Source of the DNA: JBAYJY01 sp041664945
Lineage (GTDB): Bacteria > UBP15 > UBA6099
NCBI GenBank assembly: GCA_041664945.1
Contig: JBAYJY010000001.1
Span: forward strand, 27,459 to 91,458
Reading direction: 5' to 3'
Length of the DNA stretch: 64,000 bases
Shown here: positions 9,571 to 17,286 of the stretch, one piece after another
How the letters are laid out: each line of letters opens with the position of its first letter
Position numbering within the stretch: the first letter of the stretch is position 1
The notes under the pieces: model-generated
What the model saw: only the letters and a program-made list of their open reading frames with translations
Told to the model about the DNA's origin: nothing
Databases searched by the model: none
Program-made: the position numbers and the translations under genes

Positions 9571-10782
9571 ATGAAAATCATCTCTGAGAAGTTAAGGCAT
9601 TTTCTGATACCGGCGTGCGTCGCGTTGGCGTTGGCGTGTTTCAGCGCCTCGGCAATGGCCCAGGAAACGCGGGTGGACCTGATTCTGGACAATGGAACGG
9701 TCCTTATCTACAAAGCGAAAGCGGCCGGCTACAAGGAAGGCCAGATACTCAACGTTGTCCGGGACGGCGCGGTAGTTGGGACGGTTGAAGTTTTGAAGAT
9801 GCTGCCCGCATATGCGCAGGCGAAGATAGTGAGCGGCGCGAACGCAATAAAGGAATTAGATATAGTAGTGTCTGCCGATGCGGCGAAAGCAGACGCGGGC
9901 AGCAAGGCGGCGGGCGCGCCGGCTAAGAGCGGGCCTGCGGCTACGGCGAAAAGCGAACCCGCGGCGGCAGCTCCGGCCGCGAGCGGCGCAGCGAAACCCA
10001 GCAGCAGAGGCGGCGGAACGGCAGCGGCGACTCCAGCCCCGGCGGCCGATGCGGCGGCGGCTCCCGCAGCAGCTCCAAAGCGAACGAGCAGAAGGGGCGC
10101 GGCAGCGGCCCCGGCGGCAGATTCCAGCGGCGAAGCAGCGGCCCCGGCGGCAGATGACGCCGCTCCCAAGCGAACAAGCAGAAGAGGCGCGGCGGCGGCT
10201 CCTGCTGAGGACGAAGGCGGCGAAGCGGCTGCTCCGGCAGGCGATGAGTCCGTCGGACAGGCGCAGCAGCCGAAGGTTCTCAACAAGGAAACGCCTTATG
10301 TTATACATGTCGGATATTTTTTCCTGAATCAGGAGCTTCCGGGCACGGTCATCAGCGACTCGCCGGCTCCCATGTTCGGGATTGATTACTGGCTGCCGCC
10401 GAAGAAAAAGAATAGCGGCCGCATGATTTACAGCATGATGTATTCGAGGCCGGTCACAAAATTCGTATACAATAACCAGACTATGCGTTCGCAGTTCAAG
10501 ATGACGCAGCTGTCGGTCGGCTATATTTGGGACAACCTTTCCACAAAGTTTGTTGGAACCAACGGCATGTACGGCGGAGTCAGCGTGGGATACCGCACGG
10601 CGTCAACTCAGTTGTTTTGCGAAGTTTCCTGCACGGGCACGGAATCGTTTGTGAAAAAATCGCTGGCGGGAACGGATTTCCATGCAATTCTCGGATACCG
10701 TTTCATGAAGAAGTATGAAGCAAAATTCGATTACTCTATCGATGAAGGGTATTACTCGCTCGACATCGGAATGAGATATTGA
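9571..10782 (+). CDS. Exported protein with FlgT-like domain, Ala-rich linker and C-terminal beta-barrel
   Basis: I start it at ATG 9571 because the signal peptide (MKIISEKLRHFLIPACVALA, AMA-Q cleavage) begins there; an upstream in-frame extension of 17 residues spoils it. About 403 residues. Residues 35-95 (VDLILDNGTVLIYKAKAAGY to ELDIV) resemble the small beta domain seen at the FlgT C-terminus. Residues 95-235 are an Ala/Pro linker with basic KRTSRRG blocks, including an exact two-copy 30-residue tandem repeat. The last 170 residues alternate like beta strands and end in GMRY, consistent with a small outer-membrane barrel. This reads as a barrel with a periplasmic domain on a flexible tether. 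Function unknown. Confidence 0.65.
   Translation: MKIISEKLRHFLIPACVALALACFSASAMAQETRVDLILDNGTVLIYKAKAAGYKEGQILNVVRDGAVVGTVEVLKMLPAYAQAKIVSGANAIKELDIVVSADAAKADAGSKAAGAPAKSGPAATAKSEPAAAAPAASGAAKPSSRGGGTAAATPAPAADAAAAPAAAPKRTSRRGAAAAPAADSSGEAAAPAADDAAPKRTSRRGAAAAPAEDEGGEAAAPAGDESVGQAQQPKVLNKETPYVIHVGYFFLNQELPGTVISDSPAPMFGIDYWLPPKKKNSGRMIYSMMYSRPVTKFVYNNQTMRSQFKMTQLSVGYIWDNLSTKFVGTNGMYGGVSVGYRTASTQLFCEVSCTGTESFVKKSLAGTDFHAILGYRFMKKYEAKFDYSIDEGYYSLDIGMRY
10072..10251 (+). repeat. Two-copy 90-bp tandem repeat inside the linker-barrel gene
   Basis: Two adjacent 90-base units (10072-10161 and 10162-10251) each encode 30 residues that begin APKRTSRRGAAAAPA and continue with an acidic Ala-rich part. 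The period is an exact codon multiple, so copy number could change without a frameshift. Confidence 0.8.
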
Positions 10783-10907
10783 CAGGTTAGCCGCGTTCCC
10801 GGCGCAATCTTTTACCGCTAAGGCATAAGCGCGAAAGGATTTTTGTTAGTATTTATCGCGCCCACGGGTTTTTTCGCGCATATTCTTCCGCAATTGGAGA
10901 TAGGCAC

Positions 10908-12026
10908 ATGAGTGACGACACGACATCTAAACTTGCGCTCTTTGACGCATACCCTGCGCTGGCGGACAAGCTTCCGCGGATTCCGATCGGCAAATTCCCG
11001 ACGCCCGTTCAGGAGGCTCCCGCGCTCGCGGAGGCGATCGGCGTGGGCCGCATGTTCATCAAGCGCGATGACCTAACACACCCGCTTTACGGCGGCAATA
11101 AGGTGCGGAAGCTGGAGTTTATCCTGGCGGACGCGGCGCGGCGTGGATATAAGAAAGTCATCACGTTTGGCGGAATCGGGTCGAACCATTTCCTCGCGAC
11201 AACGATTCACGCCGGGGAAAACGGAATGAAAGCGATCGGCGTGCTCGTGCCGCAGCCGGTGACGGCGCACGTCAGGCACAATATGCTGTGCGATATTCAC
11301 TTCGGGGCGGAGATGCATCTCGCGGATGGTTACGCCGCCGTGACAGCGACCGCGTTGCGAGTGATTGCTGAAACGGCGCTCAAGGACGGCAAGCCGCCCT
11401 ATCTGATACCCACGGGCGGTTCGGCGGTGGCCGGCGTTATTGGCTATGTTAGCGCCGCGTTCGAGCTGAAGCGACAGATTAAGGATGGCGAACTGCCGGA
11501 ACCGGACTATATATTCGTAGCGGTCGGCACGGCCGGCACGGCGTCGGGATTGATCGCCGGATGCCGCGCGGCGGGACTCAAGACACGCATCGTGGGCGTG
11601 AAGGTAACGGACTGGGTTGTAGGCAACACGGTAGTTCTTTCCTCGCTCGCGAATCAGGCCACGCTGAAACTCTTCTCGCTCGAACGGAAGTTTCCGCTGA
11701 ATATAATCTCGCCGTTCGGCGTGGAGTTGCTGACTGATTATTTCGGCGCCGAGTACGGACGTTTCACCCGCGAGGGGCTCGAGGCGATAGAGATGGTCAA
11801 GCGGCATGCGGGCTTGGAACTGGAGGGAGTATACACGGGCAAGACGTTCGCGGGTCTCGTCGGGACCGCGCGAAAAAAGGATTTCTCGGACAAGACGGTT
11901 TTGTTCTGGAATACATATAATTCGTCGGACCTCTCGCAGATCGAGGCGCAGCACGACTGTTCCGAGCTTCCTGAGGAGTTCAGACAGTTCTTCGATTGCC
12001 CCGAACACACTCATGATGATGTATAA
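10908..12026 (+). CDS. PLP-dependent D-cysteine desulfhydrase / ACC deaminase family
   Basis: A 372-residue fold-type II PLP enzyme. FIKRDDLTHPLYGGNKVRK contains the family motif with the PLP-binding lysine in GGNKVRK (about residue 65), followed by TFGGIGSNH and, further on, PTGGSAVAGVIGY and AVGTAGTASGL, which bind the substrate carboxylate and the phosphate. Family members release ammonia and sulfide or 2-oxobutyrate from D-cysteine, ACC or related amino acids. The protein is about 40 residues longer than E. coli DcyD, mainly at the ends, so the substrate is open. GGAG lies 8 bases before the ATG. Confidence 0.8.
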   Translation: MSDDTTSKLALFDAYPALADKLPRIPIGKFPTPVQEAPALAEAIGVGRMFIKRDDLTHPLYGGNKVRKLEFILADAARRGYKKVITFGGIGSNHFLATTIHAGENGMKAIGVLVPQPVTAHVRHNMLCDIHFGAEMHLADGYAAVTATALRVIAETALKDGKPPYLIPTGGSAVAGVIGYVSAAFELKRQIKDGELPEPDYIFVAVGTAGTASGLIAGCRAAGLKTRIVGVKVTDWVVGNTVVLSSLANQATLKLFSLERKFPLNIISPFGVELLTDYFGAEYGRFTREGLEAIEMVKRHAGLELEGVYTGKTFAGLVGTARKKDFSDKTVLFWNTYNSSDLSQIEAQHDCSELPEEFRQFFDCPEHTHDDV

Positions 12027-12253
12027 TAAGAGAATGATGGGCTGAAAGGCGCCGGGATAGAATAGCGACCAAGCTGATTCCGGCGCGGAAAGTGAAGGGA
12101 AACTAATTCGGAAACGGCGCATTTCTCTCGCGGTGACGCGGGCTCCCTATGCGGAATTGTTTTTTCTCTCACGCTTTTCAAAATGTTTGGTTAAAATATA
12201 AGAATGAAATAAGTCTTAGTGAACGGACTTAATATTAATGGAGGTTATATTAG

Positions 12254-13585
12254 ATGTTAGAGGAATATAAGAGAATCGGAGAGAAGCTGCTTGAGGGCTG
12301 GAAGGGCGATAGATATACATTCGGCGGCGGGGCGCTGTCGGCGGCGGGCAAATACGCGGCGGAGTACGGGAAGCGCGCATTGGTTGTGGCGGCGCAGCAT
12401 GGAGAGCCGGGCGGCGAGTGGATGGAGCCGATACTGAAGCAGGTGACGGACGGGCTGGCGGCGGAAGGCGTCGATTGCGTTGCGATCGAGCGCGGAGCGC
12501 GTCCGAATGCGCCGCGCGAGGATGTGTACCGGATAGCGGCCGCGATAGCGGCGGCGAAGCCGGACAGCGTTGTCGCCGTGGGCGGGGGCAGCACGATAGA
12601 CGCATGCAAGGCGGCGGCGGTTCTCGCTACTTACGGCGGAAACGACATCGAACCTTATTTCGGCGTGGACCTCGTGGCGGCCGTTGCGGCCGAGAAGGGC
12701 AAGGCTCCGATCCCGGTTATAGCCGCGCAGACCGCGCCAAGTTCCGGCGCGCACCTGACGAAATATTCAAACATAACGGATCCGGAGACGGGGATCAAAA
12801 AACTGATCGTGGACGAAACGATCGTTCCGCCCGCCGCCGTGTTCGATTACGAAATAACAGTAAACACGCCGATGGGGCTGACGCTCGACGGTGCGCTCGA
12901 CGGGATCGCGCACTGCTGGGAAGTGTTCATGGGCGCGAACGGGAAAGTTTATTACGAGGAAATAAAAGATATCACGATCGCCGCCACGCAACTGATAGTG
13001 AATGCGCTGCCGGTCGTTGTGAAGGATCCGATGGACATAGAGGCGCGCGAGGCGCTCGGGATCGGAACCGATCTCGGCGGCTACGCAATAATGATCTCAA
13101 AACGAAACCCGCGAACGGGCGCGGACGAGAAGGGCGGCACGAACGGCGGTCATCTCGGCTCGTTCCAGCTCATTAATTACCTCGCGCACGGTCGCGCCTG
13201 CGCGGTGTTGAACCCCTATTACACCGTTCTTTTCGCGGATGCGATTGTTGACCAGTGCCGCACGATCGGCGCGATCTTCAAGGAGGCCGGCTTCATTCCT
13301 AAAGACATGGATCTCGCGAAACTCAGCAGCAGAGATCTGGCGGAGGCTGTCGCCGAGGGCATGATCGGGTTCTCGATGAGTATAGGTTTCCCGGCCACGC
13401 TGGAGGAAGCCGGAGTCCCGGAGTCGCAAATCGACATTATGATCGAGGCGTCTAAGAATCCGCAACTCAAGATGAAACTTCAGAACATGCCCATGCCGTT
13501 AGATGTTGAGGCTGGCGAGATCGACACCAAGATGGGACCGACGCTTCGCGCTGCGTTCACTGGCGACCTGAGTCTTATTCCATGA
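12254..13585 (+). CDS. Iron-containing alcohol dehydrogenase
   Basis: A 443-residue group III alcohol dehydrogenase, a cytosolic NAD(P)H-dependent oxidoreductase for alcohols and aldehydes. VVAVGGGSTIDACKAAA (about residues 100-115) is the nucleotide-binding motif. DGALDGIAHCWE and LAHGRACAVLNP carry the histidines expected for iron binding. It is longer than the usual 380-390 residues. GGAGG stands 9 bases before the ATG, and a strong terminator follows the gene, so this is probably a single-gene unit. The true substrate is not predictable. Confidence 0.85.
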   Translation: MLEEYKRIGEKLLEGWKGDRYTFGGGALSAAGKYAAEYGKRALVVAAQHGEPGGEWMEPILKQVTDGLAAEGVDCVAIERGARPNAPREDVYRIAAAIAAAKPDSVVAVGGGSTIDACKAAAVLATYGGNDIEPYFGVDLVAAVAAEKGKAPIPVIAAQTAPSSGAHLTKYSNITDPETGIKKLIVDETIVPPAAVFDYEITVNTPMGLTLDGALDGIAHCWEVFMGANGKVYYEEIKDITIAATQLIVNALPVVVKDPMDIEAREALGIGTDLGGYAIMISKRNPRTGADEKGGTNGGHLGSFQLINYLAHGRACAVLNPYYTVLFADAIVDQCRTIGAIFKEAGFIPKDMDLAKLSSRDLAEAVAEGMIGFSMSIGFPATLEEAGVPESQIDIMIEASKNPQLKMKLQNMPMPLDVEAGEIDTKMGPTLRAAFTGDLSLIP

Positions 13586-13650
13586 AATAAAGGCGGGAAA
13601 AGACAAGCTTCTTCTCTTTCCCGCGAATCACAAAACGAAGTAATACATAA

Positions 13651-13690
13651 CGCCCCGGTTCGAAAAGCCGGGGCGTTTTTAATTTTTTTT
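13651..13690 (+). terminator. Rho-independent terminator after the alcohol dehydrogenase gene
   Basis: CGCCCCGG and CCGGGGCG form an 8-bp GC stem around a TTCGAAAAG loop, followed by TTTTTAATTTTTTTT. It isolates the flagellin unit from upstream transcription. Confidence 0.92.
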
Positions 13691-13723
13691 CAGCCGCCGC
13701 AGAACTATTTTTTACTTGTCGCC

Positions 13724-13751
13724 TAAAGATAGATACATAAAAAGCCGATAG
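13724..13751 (+). promoter_or_regulatory. Sigma-28 (FliA)-type flagellin promoter
   Basis: TAAAGATA, then 12 bases, then GCCGATAG, close to the sigma-28 consensus TAAAGTTT-N11-GCCGATAA. It lies between the terminator and the flagellin gene and predicts transcription with late flagellar genes. A start near 13758 would give a 5' leader of about 250 bases. Confidence 0.75.
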
Positions 13752-13757
13752 TTGAGT

Positions 13758-14011
13758 AAGAAGTCGAGAAACCGGCGAAAAGCCGTGAATTAAGACTTTA
13801 AGGCAAGGATGCCGGCAGGCTGTTCCGGAGCCTGAAAACGAAGGACCGTTTTCGAGCTTACGAAACCTCAATTAATTTAGCTATTACCGACCGGATTTAA
13901 CGCCTGTCAAAATTTCAGAGTCGTATGGCTGCGGCCATCTGTTCGCGTCCTGACAGGGCGCTGCTGTTGGCGCATTTTATGGGGTTCTGATATTAAACGG
14001 AGTTGGTCGTT
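13758..14011 (+). promoter_or_regulatory. Long structured 5' leader of the flagellin mRNA
   Basis: About 250 bases without a credible reading frame. Visible hairpins are CGGC/GCCG with a GAAAA loop (13773-13785), CAGGCT/AGCCTG (13816-13834), directly followed by GAAAAC/GTTTTC (13834-13853), and a weaker GCGC/GCGC (13958-13973). The Shine-Dalgarno GGAG is at about 13998-14001. The conserved core of a c-di-GMP-I riboswitch is not present. Regulation through this leader is plausible but unproven. Confidence 0.45.
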
Positions 14012-15646
14012 ATGGTGATTAACTTCAATTTTGATGCGATAAACGCGAGGAATCAGGAGCGTCTGCATGGCCTGAGCGCCAAGCAGACGGTTGAGAGGTT
14101 GTCGAGCGGCTTGCGAATCAACAAAGGCGCGGATGATCCCTCCGGGCTGGCTATCGCGGCGCAGGCAAAGGCGCAGGTGCGCGGCATTTCAACAGCCCTT
14201 GGAAACGTGCAGGAATCCATTGCGCTGTACAATCTGCGCGACGCGTATTTTGAACAAATCGACCAGATGATGAACCGGATGCGGGACCTTGCGGTGCGCG
14301 CGTCGAACGACGCCACTCTAACGCAGAGAGATCTCGAAAAGCTTGACTCCGAAGCGGTGGGGCTGAAAAGCGAAATCGACCGGATGGCGTTGTCGTCGTA
14401 CAAGGTTGACGGAGGGCGGCTGTTGTACAATCCCGGCGACCTCGACGTTATATGGGTGATGGACATAACCAACAGCATGACGCCGTATGCGAATTCGCTG
14501 TATAACGATTCGGCGGCGATGTTCAACCAGTTCCAAGCGAATGGTTTCGACCTTCAGATGGGCGTTGTCGGGTTCGATTCCATGGTGAGACAATATACGG
14601 ATACCCAGACATTTCACAGCTCGGCTGCCGGGTTCATGAATGACGTTGGTATTTTGAGAAGCCAGATACCGGCGCACCCGTCAGGCACGGAAAACGGGTT
14701 GACGGCGGTCAACACGGCGCTTGGTCTGGGAGGACTCGGCGGCGCTTTCAGGCCCACCGCGCAACATGTGGTCATTCTTATTTCAGACGAAGACAGCGAC
14801 GATTTCTACACTCCTTTAACGGAAACCAATTATTTGGATAATATGCCGTTTGCGGCCCCTCCGGGCCCGCCAATGGTTGGCCCCTACCGCCCCGTTAATG
14901 ATCCGACGGCGCATGCAGACCCTACAAACATAAAACAAAACACAATTAATGCGCTTATCGGCGCCGACGCTACGCTGCACACGGTCGGCGTTGTGGAAAG
15001 CGGCACCGCCAATTGGGCTTGGCTTCCGGGTTGGTGGAATCTTGGCACTGCCAAACATGTTCTTCAAAACAGCCCGGACATGGACTATCAGGAAGTGGCG
15101 ACCGCCCCGGGAGTTGACGGAGGCGTATATACGCTCGACACCGCAGGCGCGTGGGTTTCCAGCATAACCAACACAATGCTCGCCACCGGCGGACCGTGGG
15201 ACGCCGACTTTCAGGTCGGCCCCGACGAAGGCCACATCATCAACGGACAGTTTGAATCAGTCGGAACTTCCTCGCTTGGAATCGCCGGCGTCAGCCTCGC
15301 AGCCGTAGCTTCCGCGCAAAATTCAATCACGATTCTCGACAGGGGAATAGCGACTCTCGCCGATATGCGGACCAACACCGCGCAGATTGTCAAAAGGCTC
15401 GGCCACATCGCAAACGACCTCAGCAGTTCCCTGATAAATCTTTCAGCATACAAATCGAATATCGAAGATGCCGACATAGCGGTCGAGGTGGTCAATTCCA
15501 CTATCACGCAGATAGTAAGCCGGACGACGACCTCCGCTCAGGTTCAGGCGAATGCCAATCCGGAGAATGTTAAACCGTTAGTCGATATAATCAGCAATTC
15601 GGAGCGGGTCGAAGAGTTCAACGCGTCATTCTACAATAAAAACTGA
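14012..15646 (+). CDS. Flagellin with an inserted von Willebrand factor A domain
   Basis: A 544-residue flagellin. The N-terminal D0/D1 region (residues 1-145) includes SSGLRINKGADDPSGLAIAA and the MRDLAVRASND helix. The C-terminal D1/D0 region (about 405-525) includes NLSAYKSNIEDADIAVEVVN and ITQIVSRTTTSAQVQANANP. The variable middle is replaced by a VWA domain (about 147-390): a hydrophobic strand, then DITNS (D151, T153, S155), T226 in PSGTENG and D259 in LISDEDSDD, together a complete MIDAS metal site. A Pro-rich loop at 270-305 enlarges it. The protein ends in about 20 extra residues past the usual flagellin C-terminus. I prefer the ATG at 14012 (GGAG 10 bases upstream) over a TTG at 14003. 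The flagellin is exported and polymerises outside the cell; the VWA domain would face outward. No other flagellar gene is nearby. Confidence 0.9.
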   Translation: MVINFNFDAINARNQERLHGLSAKQTVERLSSGLRINKGADDPSGLAIAAQAKAQVRGISTALGNVQESIALYNLRDAYFEQIDQMMNRMRDLAVRASNDATLTQRDLEKLDSEAVGLKSEIDRMALSSYKVDGGRLLYNPGDLDVIWVMDITNSMTPYANSLYNDSAAMFNQFQANGFDLQMGVVGFDSMVRQYTDTQTFHSSAAGFMNDVGILRSQIPAHPSGTENGLTAVNTALGLGGLGGAFRPTAQHVVILISDEDSDDFYTPLTETNYLDNMPFAAPPGPPMVGPYRPVNDPTAHADPTNIKQNTINALIGADATLHTVGVVESGTANWAWLPGWWNLGTAKHVLQNSPDMDYQEVATAPGVDGGVYTLDTAGAWVSSITNTMLATGGPWDADFQVGPDEGHIINGQFESVGTSSLGIAGVSLAAVASAQNSITILDRGIATLADMRTNTAQIVKRLGHIANDLSSSLINLSAYKSNIEDADIAVEVVNSTITQIVSRTTTSAQVQANANPENVKPLVDIISNSERVEEFNASFYNKN

Positions 15647-15670
15647 AAATTTTGAAAACCATGCTTTCAG

Positions 15671-16162
15671 TTATTCTCTGAAATCGGCCGGTTTTACATT
15701 GGAGATGAAATCCTTGAATTTCTGGATTTCCTCGTCGTCGGGCGGGTTGCCGACGATTGCGTCTTTCTCGATAATTCTCTTAGAGACAAAGATGGGCGAT
15801 TCCGTGCGTAGAGAGAGCGCGATGGCGTCGCTTGGCCGCGCGTCGACCAGCAGGACGTCGCCGGTTGTGTTGGCCAGAAGAATCTTGGCGTGGAAAGTGC
15901 CCTCGATAATATCGTGTATGCGGATTTCCTTGAGTTTTAAGTCGCTGGATTCGAGAATGGACTTCATGAGATCGTGGCTCATCGGGCGCGGCACCGGCAC
16001 GCCCTCGAGGGCGATCTCTATCTGAGTCGCTTCGAACATTCCGATCCAGATAGGAAGGTAGCGGTCTTCGTCTTTGTCTTTTAGAAGAACGACCGGAACC
16101 TTGTTGAGTATATCGAAGCGAACACAGTAGACTTCGACAGGGATCATATCATCGTCAATCAA
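15671..16162 (-). CDS. DUF151 / bifunctional nuclease domain protein
   Basis: About 163 residues. The motifs PVVLLKDKDEDRYLPIWIG, EATQIEIALEGV, RPMSHDLM and DARPSDAIALSLRT are those of the bifunctional nuclease (BFN, DUF151) family, small proteins found widely in bacteria and plants with reported DNase/RNase activity. I place the start at the TTG at 16162 because a perfect AAGGAG stands 6 bases before it; the next ATG, five codons later, is too far from that site. It is convergent with the flagellin gene, with only 24 bases between stops. Confidence 0.85.
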   Translation of the reverse strand: MIDDDMIPVEVYCVRFDILNKVPVVLLKDKDEDRYLPIWIGMFEATQIEIALEGVPVPRPMSHDLMKSILESSDLKLKEIRIHDIIEGTFHAKILLANTTGDVLLVDARPSDAIALSLRTESPIFVSKRIIEKDAIVGNPPDDEEIQKFKDFISNVKPADFRE

Positions 16163-16254
16163 GGCAGACTCCTTCTTAGGACTCAGACTATTAATTAATA
16201 GTAATATTATAGTCCGCAAATCGAGACCTTCAATAGAAATATAAGGGGCATTTA

Positions 16255-16896
16255 TTGAAAAAAGGCCGTGGCGGCATTTTCTGCTTGCGGATTCAGGCGC
16301 GCGCGCATAAAATTCGGGAAGTGGAACAACGGGCCGGAACAGTGTTTTTCAGGGTTTCTCTTCGCAAGCGCTTAAAATACGCGGCGACGGGACTGTTGTT
16401 TCTATTGGCGGCTGTTGGTTTTTATTTCAGGGACGGCGATGCGGTTCTCTTTCGGCTTAGCGCGGTTGTCGTGCCGGGAATTTTGCTTATTTATTATTAT
16501 CTGCACAGAATTAGATTGAAGATGGATGACGAAGGGATATCGCTTTTCTGGCCTCTGCAAGGAGAAAAGCGGTTGAAGTGGGACGAGATAGCGCAGGTGC
16601 GCCGGTCGGACGCGGCGCCAGGCAGGTATTTTTTCATCGACCTGATAGCGTCTCCCGACAGGTCGGTTCAGTTCAATCCTTTTATGTTCGAATGCCCGTC
16701 GGAGATCGTGAATGAGCTGAACCGCCACCTGAGGTTCGAGTTGCTGGGGGGAGACGCGGCGAAGGAAAAACTTCTTTCAGACGAACTGGCGGCGGTCGCT
16801 GACGAGAAGCCTGACGCGTTGTCCGGCTCGCAGTGGCTTCTGATCGCCGCGCTTATTTGTGTTCTTATCGTCGGGATTTTCTTTTTGCTAAAATAG
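16255..16896 (+). CDS. Membrane protein with PH-like domain
   Basis: A 213-residue protein, unrecognised as a named gene. A basic N-terminus is followed by two membrane segments (YAATGLLFLLAAVGFYF and LSAVVVPGILLIYYYL, about residues 42-85), a soluble part with DEGISLFWPLQGEKRLKWDE that looks like a bacterial PH domain, and a C-terminal membrane helix (WLLIAALICVLIVGIFFLL). The start is TTG with AAGGGG about 7 bases upstream. It stands alone, divergent from the DUF151 gene and convergent with the small membrane protein at 16928. Confidence 0.55.
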   Translation: MKKGRGGIFCLRIQARAHKIREVEQRAGTVFFRVSLRKRLKYAATGLLFLLAAVGFYFRDGDAVLFRLSAVVVPGILLIYYYLHRIRLKMDDEGISLFWPLQGEKRLKWDEIAQVRRSDAAPGRYFFIDLIASPDRSVQFNPFMFECPSEIVNELNRHLRFELLGGDAAKEKLLSDELAAVADEKPDALSGSQWLLIAALICVLIVGIFFLLK

Positions 16897-16927
16897 ACGC
16901 GTTTTCCGCATCTCATTAATTTGAGAT

Positions 16928-17272
16928 TCAGCGGTCTTCGATTTTCTTTTCGCTTATCTCTACCGCTTCAACATCTATCACGTTGCCATTATTGCCGCCG
17001 TCCGGTTTTCCCATATAAGCTTTTTTGCCGAATATATCGCGGCTCCTGTTAAGCGAATATCGAAAATCCATCTTTGCCGGTTTTCCGAGCAGAAGCGAAA
17101 AGCCGCCTGCCGCCAGCATCAGCGCCGCCAAAACTATAAAAAACAAAAACGCTATTATCATGAATGGAACCGCGACGATGCCCATGCCGCCCGCTCCGCT
17201 CTCTTTTGAGAATGAATGGACGAACTCGCCGCCTCGGGCCGGAAGGTTGTTCCCGTCGTCTTTGTCCGACAT
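16928..17272 (-). CDS. Small single-span membrane protein
   Basis: 114 residues, no family recognised. A hydrophilic N-terminus rich in Gly and Asp is followed by one long hydrophobic stretch (VAVPFMIIAFLFFIVLAALM), then a Lys/Arg-rich segment and an acidic tail. AGGGG stands about 7 bases before the ATG at 17272, and the GH2 gene ends 14 bases upstream, so the two are probably cotranscribed. Confidence 0.5.
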   Translation of the reverse strand: MSDKDDGNNLPARGGEFVHSFSKESGAGGMGIVAVPFMIIAFLFFIVLAALMLAAGGFSLLLGKPAKMDFRYSLNRSRDIFGKKAYMGKPDGGNNGNVIDVEAVEISEKKIEDR

Positions 17273-17286
17273 AGCGCGCCCCTGAT

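Noticed and set aside
13758..14011. c-di-GMP riboswitch in the flagellin leader
   Set aside because: The conserved GEMM-I core (GGGACGCAAAGCC-type segment and its partner loop) is not present; only generic hairpins are seen.
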